From contig CAKRNX010000107.1 of the NCBI GenBank assembly GCA_934371475.1, forward strand, positions 1 to 7,620: DNA of 7,620 nt, in the 5' to 3' direction. This stretch comes from an uncultured Lachnospiraceae bacterium (lineage in GTDB: Bacteria; Bacillota; Clostridia; Lachnospirales; Lachnospiraceae). Below are positions 1 through 4,568 of the stretch, piece after piece. The translations under genes and the position numbers were made by a program. The notes beneath the pieces were generated by a model. It searched no databases and was not told the DNA's origin. It worked only from the letters and a program-made list of their open reading frames with translations. Each line of letters opens with the position of its first letter. Position 1 is the first letter of the stretch.

Positions 1-714
1 GGGAAGAACTGTTGTATAAGCTGCTCCGTAAAAAATACCGGCCATGGCGATAAAAAGTCCGCAGACTACATAAACCGCAATTTTCCAACGATCAACCTTA
101 ACTCCGGAAAGACGTGCCGCTTCCTCATTTGAACCGATTGCAAATGCATACCTTCCAAATCTTGTCTTGTTCAACAGGAACCACGCCACCACAAAAGCGC
201 CGATCAGCCAGATAATTCCTGTCGGGAATGTTCCATTGACATAAAACACAGAACGGAACCATTCATCTTTCGATCCCACAGACGGAAAATACATCGTACG
301 TACTTTAGTCACGATAGATCCAAAACCAAGCGTAATCATCTGCGTACCCAGTGTGGCAATAAATGGCGGAAGCTTTAACTTTGCTATCATGATGCCGTTG
401 CAGAAGCCGAAAAACAGGCCAATCGCCAAAATCAGCAGCAGTGAAAGCCACAGCGGCCATCCCCAGGAGCTGTACGCACAACATCCCAGCAGTGCGGAAC
501 ACAGCATCAGCGATCCCAGTGACAGATCGATTCCTCCGGTTATAATTACGAACGTTACGCCAAAAGCCATATAGCCAATGTAATAGCAGGACTGAAGGAT
601 CTGTTTTAATCCGTCAGCTCCGAAAAAATTTCTCCCTGTAATTGAAAAAAATATGTACAGAATAATCAGTGCTGCCGGAGCCAGTACTTTCTGCATATTA
701 ATCTTCTGCGTCAT
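1..714 (-). CDS. RbsC-like sugar ABC transporter permease (CUT2 class), 3' part cut off by window edge
   Basis: This is the inner-membrane channel subunit of a ribose/galactose/xylose-type importer; it would pair with the ATPase encoded just upstream. The 238 visible codons give a very hydrophobic protein. The family signature GGIDLSLGS is at residues 60-68, LPPFIATLGT at 115-124, and the cytoplasmic loop GSNEEAARLSG, which contacts the ATPase, at 194-204. Family members are about 310-340 residues, so roughly 80-100 C-terminal residues are missing; there is no internal stop. The start at 714 is chosen because a GGGAGGT ribosome binding site lies 7 bases upstream; a second Met at residue 7 has no such site. 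The start lies inside the last codons of the ATPase gene (17-base overlap), which implies translational coupling. The family call is firm. The transported sugar cannot be read from the sequence, and a binding-protein gene may follow beyond the left edge. Confidence 0.93.
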   Translation of the reverse strand, partial: MTQKINMQKVLAPAALIILYIFFSITGRNFFGADGLKQILQSCYYIGYMAFGVTFVIITGGIDLSLGSLMLCSALLGCCAYSSWGWPLWLSLLLILAIGLFFGFCNGIMIAKLKLPPFIATLGTQMITLGFGSIVTKVRTMYFPSVGSKDEWFRSVFYVNGTFPTGIIWLIGAFVVAWFLLNKTRFGRYAFAIGSNEEAARLSGVKVDRWKIAVYVVCGLFIAMAGIFYGAAYTTVLP

Positions 715-2221
715 CTTCTCTACCTCCCATTGTCTGTGTTGCAAATGCCATAATCTTTTCCTGTGTAGTCTCCTCAATCGCCAGTGTGCCTGTCACTTTT
801 CCCTCGCACATGACCATGATCCGGTCCGACATTCTGAGCAGCTCCGGCATCTCCGAAGAAATCATGATAATGGACTTTCCATTCTCTACCAGCTCATTCA
901 TCAGCTTGTAGATCTCGTTCTTGGCCCCCACATCAATGCCTCTGGTAGGCTCGTCGAAAATCAGGATATCGCAGTCCCTCTCCAGCCATTTGGCCAGCAC
1001 CACCTTCTGCTGATTTCCGCCCGACAGGCTCCGCACCAGCGTAGCGACCGACGGAGTTTTGATTCCTATTTTGCTGACATACTTTTCAGCAGTTTTTTTA
1101 ATCTTTCCATCATCAATCACAAAGCCTTTCCGGTGAGTTTCCAGATTGGGCAGTGCAATATTGTCACTGACCGACAAACCCAGGCACAGACCGAACAGCT
1201 TGCGGTCTTCGGACAGATATCCGATCCCGTGCTGCACGGCATCATACGGGGAATGGATTGCTGTTCTCTTTCCTTTTATCCAGATTTCTCCGCTGTCAAT
1301 AGGATCCGCTCCGCAGATCAGCCTTGCCGTCTCTGTTCTCCCTGCCCCCATCAACCCGGCAAGTCCCAGAATTTCTCCCCTGTGCAGTTTCAGGCTCACA
1401 TCTTTTACATCCGGAGAGCAGAGATTTCTGACTTCCAGCACCACCGGCGCGTCCGGCTCTACCATGGAATTCATCTTCGGCTCCTCGTAAATCACACGGC
1501 CCACCATCATTTTAATGATGTCATCCATACTGACTTCCGCCATATTCCTGGTGCCGATATATTGTCCGTCACGCATGACCGTCACCCGGTCACAGATGAC
1601 CTTCAGTTCTTCCATACGATGGGAAATATAGATAATGCCTACTCCCTTTTCCTTAAGCATCCGTATAAAACGGAACAGATCCTCTATCTCAGACTCTGTC
1701 AGCGCCGCCGTCGGCTCATCCATGATCAGGATGCGGGTATTCTGAAATGACAGTGCCTTTGCGATCTCAACCATCTGCTGCCTGGCCACTGTCAGCTGCC
1801 GCACCCTGGTATCTGCTTTCATATCTGTCAGATGAAGCGACTTCAGCAGCTCCTCAGTCATCCGGTTCTGCTCTTTTTTGTTAATGGAAAATCCCCGCAT
1901 GGGTTCTCTTCCAATAAAAATATTCTCGGCGATGGTCAGATCCTGCATCAGATTAATTTCCTGATGAATAATGCTGATACCGTAACTCTGCGCTTTCAGC
2001 GTATCTTCAATCGTAACTTCTTTTCCGTCTAACAGGATCAGTCCCTCATCCTTCGTGTAAACGCCTGAAAGAATTTTCATTAATGTAGATTTTCCAGCGC
2101 CATTCTCGCCAATCAGAGCATGTACTTCGCCTGCGCATAATTCAAAATGACAATTATTCAGTGCGTGTACTCCTGGAAAATATTTATGTATTCCTTTCAT
2201 TTCCAAAATTACTTCCGCCAT
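698..2221 (-). CDS. RbsA/MglA-like sugar ABC transporter ATPase, two nucleotide-binding domains
   Basis: This cytoplasmic ATPase (507 residues, the usual family length) powers CUT2-type monosaccharide import with the downstream permease. The N-terminal domain has Walker A GENGAGKST (38-46), Q-loop Gln87, a degenerate signature (QLTVARQQM, 142-150), Walker B RILIMDEPT (163-171) and H-loop His201. The C-terminal domain has a degenerate Walker A (GLMGAGRTE, 289-297, Arg295 in place of Lys), a canonical signature LSGGNQQK (399-406), Walker B ending in DEPTRGID (423-430), and SSE (455-457) where the H-loop His would be. This asymmetry is normal for RbsA/MglA and is not damage. The GGGAGGG upstream of the start has a 14-base gap, longer than usual; Met8 is an alternative start but has a worse site. 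It is the first gene of its transcript, with its own promoter at 2291-2319. The substrate is not determined. Confidence 0.96.
   Translation of the reverse strand: MAEVILEMKGIHKYFPGVHALNNCHFELCAGEVHALIGENGAGKSTLMKILSGVYTKDEGLILLDGKEVTIEDTLKAQSYGISIIHQEINLMQDLTIAENIFIGREPMRGFSINKKEQNRMTEELLKSLHLTDMKADTRVRQLTVARQQMVEIAKALSFQNTRILIMDEPTAALTESEIEDLFRFIRMLKEKGVGIIYISHRMEELKVICDRVTVMRDGQYIGTRNMAEVSMDDIIKMMVGRVIYEEPKMNSMVEPDAPVVLEVRNLCSPDVKDVSLKLHRGEILGLAGLMGAGRTETARLICGADPIDSGEIWIKGKRTAIHSPYDAVQHGIGYLSEDRKLFGLCLGLSVSDNIALPNLETHRKGFVIDDGKIKKTAEKYVSKIGIKTPSVATLVRSLSGGNQQKVVLAKWLERDCDILIFDEPTRGIDVGAKNEIYKLMNELVENGKSIIMISSEMPELLRMSDRIMVMCEGKVTGTLAIEETTQEKIMAFATQTMGGREDDAED
722..728 (-). promoter_or_regulatory. 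Ribosome binding site of the permease gene
   Basis: GGGAGGT on the minus strand, 7 bases before the ATG at 714 and inside the 3' end of the ATPase gene. It fixes the permease start in preference to the Met six codons later. Confidence 0.75.
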
Positions 2222-2290
2222 AGATCAGTTCTTTCCCTCCCTTTCCTCAGGTTTTTGTTCTGCGCTTTCTGGCGCCTCGTGATATGGCAG

Positions 2291-2319
2291 AGTATAGCAG
2301 TCACCCTGTTTTGTGTAAA
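2291..2319 (-). promoter_or_regulatory. Probable sigma-A promoter of the RbsA/RbsC-type operon
   Basis: On the minus strand: -35 TTTACA (2319-2314, 5 of 6), a 17-base spacer, -10 TATACT (2296-2291, 5 of 6), with an extended -10 TG one base before the -10. This predicts a transcript start near 2284 and a leader of about 60 bases before the ATPase ATG. The DNA upstream (2320-2450) is very AT-rich, with long T runs on the plus strand, as in an UP-element-like region. Confidence 0.7.
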
Positions 2320-2340
2320 TAGTCGTGTTTTGTCTCGTTT

Positions 2341-2436
2341 TTTTGAAGTTTTTTCGGCAGTTTTACTCGTTTATTTATGTATTTCCGCAATTTTTGAATT
2401 TTTAGTCGTCATTTTATCTGTTATCTTCAAAATTTG
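2341..2436. promoter_or_regulatory. AT-rich upstream region with repeated TTCAAAA words (possible operator area)
   Basis: Upstream of the ABC promoter, TTCAAAA occurs on the minus strand at 2341-2347 and 2392-2398 (51 bases apart, about five helical turns) and on the plus strand at 2426-2432. The latter two form an inverted repeat (2388-2399 against 2425-2436, 10 of 12 matching). The same 7-mer is the core of the three 20-bp repeats beside the regulator gene. It also occurs in coding DNA of this window (for example near 4876 and 6767), so it is weak evidence. Confidence 0.3.
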
Positions 2437-2453
2437 TATCCATATTTTGAGCT

Positions 2454-2490
2454 AAAACAAAAAAGCCAGATCCAAAATCTGGATCTGACT
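2454..2490 (-). terminator. Rho-independent terminator for the solute-binding protein gene
   Basis: Perfect 7-bp stem CAGATCC (2467-2473) and GGATCTG (2481-2487) with a 7-base loop, extended by two more pairs beyond one mismatch. On the minus strand it is followed directly by TTTTTTGTTTT (2464-2454), a proper U-tract. On the plus strand the following sequence is only pyrimidine-rich, so any termination in that direction would be weaker. It separates the solute-binding protein transcript from the ABC transporter promoter about 135 bases further on. Confidence 0.8.
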
Positions 2491-2521
2491 CTTTTCTTCT
2501 TATACTTTTCTTTCATTTATA

Positions 2522-2539
2522 TATACATTTTATACATTT
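2522..2539. repeat. Tandem duplication of a 9-mer
   Basis: TATACATTT occurs twice head to tail in an AT-rich stretch next to the inverted structure at 2540-2625. No function is evident; it could be simple slippage in AT-rich DNA. Confidence 0.5.
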
Positions 2540-2625
2540 ATATCAGATGTAAGATAACTCCCGCCTCTTCAGGTGGCGAGAATCAAATCTGCATCAGTAG
2601 CGGGAGCCAATCCCCCATCTAATAT
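2540..2625 (-). other. Unexplained 86-base nested inverted structure, possible structured RNA or small palindromic element
   Basis: The outer arms ATATCAGATG (2540-2549) and CATCTAATAT (2616-2625) pair over 10 bp; the single non-Watson-Crick position becomes a G-U wobble in a minus-strand RNA but a C-A mismatch in a plus-strand RNA. Inside, CTCCCGC (2558-2564) pairs perfectly with GCGGGAG (2600-2606). Alternatives compete: 2558-2566 can fold onto 2571-2580 around a CTTC loop, and GGGA (2602-2605) can pair with TCCC (2611-2614). The GC-rich stems stand out from very AT-rich surroundings. The element sits in the 3' untranslated region of the solute-binding protein transcript. It matches no riboswitch or ribozyme class that I can recognise, and no RNA family is claimed. 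Confidence 0.45.
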
Positions 2626-2650
2626 AACCTCCGGCAAGATTGCAGAGGCT
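2626..2650 (-). other. Hairpin just after the solute-binding protein stop codon
   Basis: CCTC (2628-2631) pairs with GAGG (2645-2648), and inside it GCA (2634-2636) pairs with TGC (2641-2643), separated by a small internal loop. It lies about 10 bases past the stop at 2660. The following minus-strand sequence is not U-rich, so it does not look like a terminator; it may protect the mRNA 3' side. Confidence 0.35.
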
Positions 2651-2659
2651 TGTTAAAAC

Positions 2660-4210
2660 CTATGTTTCCCTTGCCCTGGCATTTTCATAAATCTCCAGCA
2701 GGCGATCAACTCCTGCTTCCAGGAGATTATCCTGAAATTTCTCCCAGGCTTCCTCTGAAACTCCCTGATACAGGAACTCGGCCATCGCTTTCTCGGACAG
2801 ATTTTCCAGGCTCTGCTGGATCCTGCCAGCTTCCAAAATTTCACTGTCCGTCAGATGAATGTTTCCCACTGCTTCTCCGTCCGATGGAAGAACCGTATTT
2901 TTTCCTTCTTCATCCTGTATCAGCTTTATAATAGAAGCAGGCGGAGTAATTCTGCTCTCCAGACTGTCAGAAAAATAATAAATTCCATTATCCACCATGC
3001 TGTTCATTCTCTGCCAGTCTTCATCTCCATATCCATCCGGCACCAGCACTCTGTATGTGCCGTCCCCATTTTCTTCAATCCCCACGCCCATGGACCCATA
3101 GTATGCCTGGACCGAATACTTTTCCTGGTAGAAGAGATCCAGAAAACGGATCGCCGCCTCCGGATTTTTGCATTTTGAAGAAATCTGCGCACAGTGCTTG
3201 GCATACGTTTTTGAATCATAAATCTGATAGGTATAGACAGGATCAATCCCTTCCTGCGCAGCAGGCTGATCCATGACCGCATACTGTGACTCCCACTGCG
3301 GACCGAATATCTCATTGGCCGACCACCCGATCGTTACGCCAATCCTGGCCGCCTCCGGATCTCTTCCCAGCTCCCGCAGCATAGGGCCGCTGATGGATGC
3401 GCTCTCCCGATATAACAGCCCTTCTTCATACAGATCATGGAGAAACTCCATCGTCTCTCTCCAGTCCTGCGTCGTGGGAAGATAGACAAAACTGCCCCGG
3501 CAGCAGCTCAGTCCCTGCGTATCCGCATATCTGCCCATTCCTCCCATAATAATATAAGAAAAGATACGCACTGAATCAAAAGCCATCGGGATCTCATCAT
3601 CCGGGTCGCCGTTTCCATTGGCGTCCTGATCCCGGAACGCCCGCAGTACTTCTTTCAGCTCTGCCCATGTCTTCGGCTGTGCCATCCCTACCCGCTTCAG
3701 CCATTCCTCATTAATAATCCATTTTTGCCATATCTTAGGACGATAGGGGCGCCTGGAAGCAAGGCCGTAAATATGTCCGTCCGCCTGCGCGGAATATTCA
3801 CGCAGGATCGGATCTTCCTCATAAGCCGCCCGGATATTCGGTGCATTCTCGTCAATCAGCGGATCCAGTTCCATAAACTGATCCCTGTACCGGGCAAAAT
3901 TTTCCTCTGAAATACAGTTGATATAGATATCCGGCTGCCGATCGCTCTCCATCACCATCTGCAGTTGCTCCTGCCAGGTACTCTCATCATAAACCTGCCA
4001 GCTGACAGAGACGTTCGCCTCTTTCTCCAGCTCATCAATAAATGGCAGTTCCTCCGGAGAACGCCCTTTATATCTATAATCAACCGTAACCGCCACATTC
4101 AGATTAACCGGTTTGTCTGACGCTTCGGCCACAACCAGCATTCCTTTGTCTGTCTGATAGATCTGAAACAACAGCACAACCGCCATCATAATCACCACTG
4201 CCCGTTTCAT
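2660..4210 (-). CDS. Extracellular solute-binding protein, CUT1/family-1-like, without lipobox
   Basis: This is a predicted secreted or membrane-tethered ligand-binding protein of 516 residues, similar in size and style to the oligosaccharide-binding LplA/YtcQ-type group. A short basic N-terminus and hydrophobic segment (residues 1-18) are followed by a second weakly hydrophobic stretch ending in VVAEA (26-30), a plausible signal peptidase I site. The mature region has the pattern seen in these proteins: a residue-170 TWAEL helix, then an Asp/Asn/Gly-rich loop (184-196, with NGNGD) resembling a calcium loop, and a late PEAAIRFLD helix (about 350-358). There is no Cys near the signal region, whereas most Gram-positive relatives are lipoproteins. 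The start at 4210 has a purine-rich GGGGGAAGAGG just upstream. The gene has its own promoter and terminator and no permease genes beside it. The ligand is unknown; the family call is good, the pairing open. Confidence 0.85.
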   Translation of the reverse strand: MKRAVVIMMAVVLLFQIYQTDKGMLVVAEASDKPVNLNVAVTVDYRYKGRSPEELPFIDELEKEANVSVSWQVYDESTWQEQLQMVMESDRQPDIYINCISEENFARYRDQFMELDPLIDENAPNIRAAYEEDPILREYSAQADGHIYGLASRRPYRPKIWQKWIINEEWLKRVGMAQPKTWAELKEVLRAFRDQDANGNGDPDDEIPMAFDSVRIFSYIIMGGMGRYADTQGLSCCRGSFVYLPTTQDWRETMEFLHDLYEEGLLYRESASISGPMLRELGRDPEAARIGVTIGWSANEIFGPQWESQYAVMDQPAAQEGIDPVYTYQIYDSKTYAKHCAQISSKCKNPEAAIRFLDLFYQEKYSVQAYYGSMGVGIEENGDGTYRVLVPDGYGDEDWQRMNSMVDNGIYYFSDSLESRITPPASIIKLIQDEEGKNTVLPSDGEAVGNIHLTDSEILEAGRIQQSLENLSEKAMAEFLYQGVSEEAWEKFQDNLLEAGVDRLLEIYENARARET

Positions 4211-4310
4211 TCTGCCTCTTCCCCCATCTATCCATTCTGTTATTGCTCTGTGTCATTTCATTGACCCAAGCCGGTTTTGTCTGCCTCATCCGAATGGTCA
4301 TTTTGTATAA

Positions 4311-4339
4311 ATTTTATCATTATTTTTCCAAAACGTAAA
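4311..4339 (-). promoter_or_regulatory. Probable promoter of the solute-binding protein gene
   Basis: Minus strand: -35 TTTACG (4339-4334, 4 of 6), exact 17-base spacer, -10 TAAAAT (4316-4311, 5 of 6). The predicted transcript starts near 4304 and has a leader of about 94 bases. The moderate -35 would suit dependence on an activator. The repeat array begins 72 bases upstream of this -35. Confidence 0.55.
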
Positions 4340-4392
4340 GCAAACATAAGTGTCCCCCCGAACTGCTGCCCGTTACCATTTACGATACCTGC

Positions 4393-4411
4393 GAACTGAA
4401 GCGTTCAGTTC
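4393..4411. promoter_or_regulatory. 19-bp palindrome, candidate operator
   Basis: GAACTGAA (4393-4400) and TTCAGTTC (4404-4411) are perfect inverted 8-mers around a 3-base centre GCG. The palindrome abuts the first 20-bp repeat, sharing base 4411. Its odd symmetry and 11-base TG-to-CA span differ from a catabolite-response (cre) element, so a dimeric repressor or a second regulator is more likely than CcpA. Confidence 0.5.
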
Positions 4412-4470
4412 CGTTCAAAATTTCATTGTCTGTTTCAAAACCTCATGATCTGTTTCAAAATCTTATGATT
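4411..4470. promoter_or_regulatory. Three tandem 20-bp repeats, candidate AraC-type operator array
   Basis: Repeat 1 is 4411-4430, repeat 2 is 4431-4450 and repeat 3 is 4451-4470, with exact 20-base periodicity. Repeats 2 and 3 match at 17 of 20 positions and share TGTTTCAAAA followed by a C/T-rich ATGAT tail; repeat 1 matches repeat 2 at 13 of 20. All contain TTCAAAA. AraC-family proteins typically bind asymmetric sites of this length arranged head to tail on one DNA face, two turns apart. Repeat 3 ends 10 bases upstream of the regulator's -35, a position that suits direct contact with RNA polymerase. Binding by the neighbouring regulator is inferred. Confidence 0.6.
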
Positions 4471-4480
4471 GATATTTGAA

Positions 4481-4508
4481 TTGCAATCATTTATGCTGTT
4501 TCTATAAT
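4481..4508 (+). promoter_or_regulatory. Probable promoter of the AraC-type regulator gene
   Basis: -35 TTGCAA (4481-4486, 4 of 6), a 16-base spacer and a perfect -10 TATAAT (4503-4508). It predicts a transcript start near 4515 and a leader of about 54 bases before the ATG at 4569. The promoter lies downstream of the ATG at 4476, which argues against that codon being the start. Confidence 0.65.
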
Positions 4509-4553
4509 AAATCTCCCACTGCACATTACTTTTTGCAGAATCAGAAGGGTTCC

Positions 4554-4559
4554 AAGGAG
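4554..4559 (+). promoter_or_regulatory. Ribosome binding site of the regulator gene
   Basis: AAGGAG, 9 bases before the ATG at 4569. The in-frame ATG at 4476 has no comparable site, so this site decides the start. Confidence 0.75.
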
Positions 4560-4568
4560 ACATCGACT

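Noticed and set aside
289..297. Residues 289-297 of the ATPase: lost Walker A Lys in the second domain as a sign of inactivation
   Set aside because: The coordinates here are residue numbers of the protein at 698-2221. A degenerate second Walker A is the normal state of RbsA/MglA-type ATPases.
698..1750. Long open frames on the plus strand opposite the ATPase gene
   Set aside because: They are antisense to a gene with all Walker and signature motifs intact; their translations show no recognisable domain.
2434..2622. A small plus-strand gene in the spacer, or the C-terminus of an IS200/IS605 TnpB
   Set aside because: The translation is low-complexity, crosses the terminator and has no ribosome binding site or TnpB motif; no transposase coding sequence lies upstream.
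2540..2650. A known riboswitch, T-box, hammerhead or cyclic-di-GMP aptamer
   Set aside because: None of the conserved core words I know for these classes is present on either strand; only generic stems can be supported.
4104..4301. A 65-codon open frame (minus) across the leader and start of the solute-binding protein gene
   Set aside because: It has no ribosome binding site, has low-complexity polar content and is mostly another frame of a well-supported gene; its start would lie almost at the predicted transcript start.
4397..4407. TGAAGCGTTCA as a CcpA catabolite-response element
   Set aside because: Cre sites span 14 bases from TG to CA with a central CG; this one spans 11 bases and has odd symmetry, so it does not fit the consensus.
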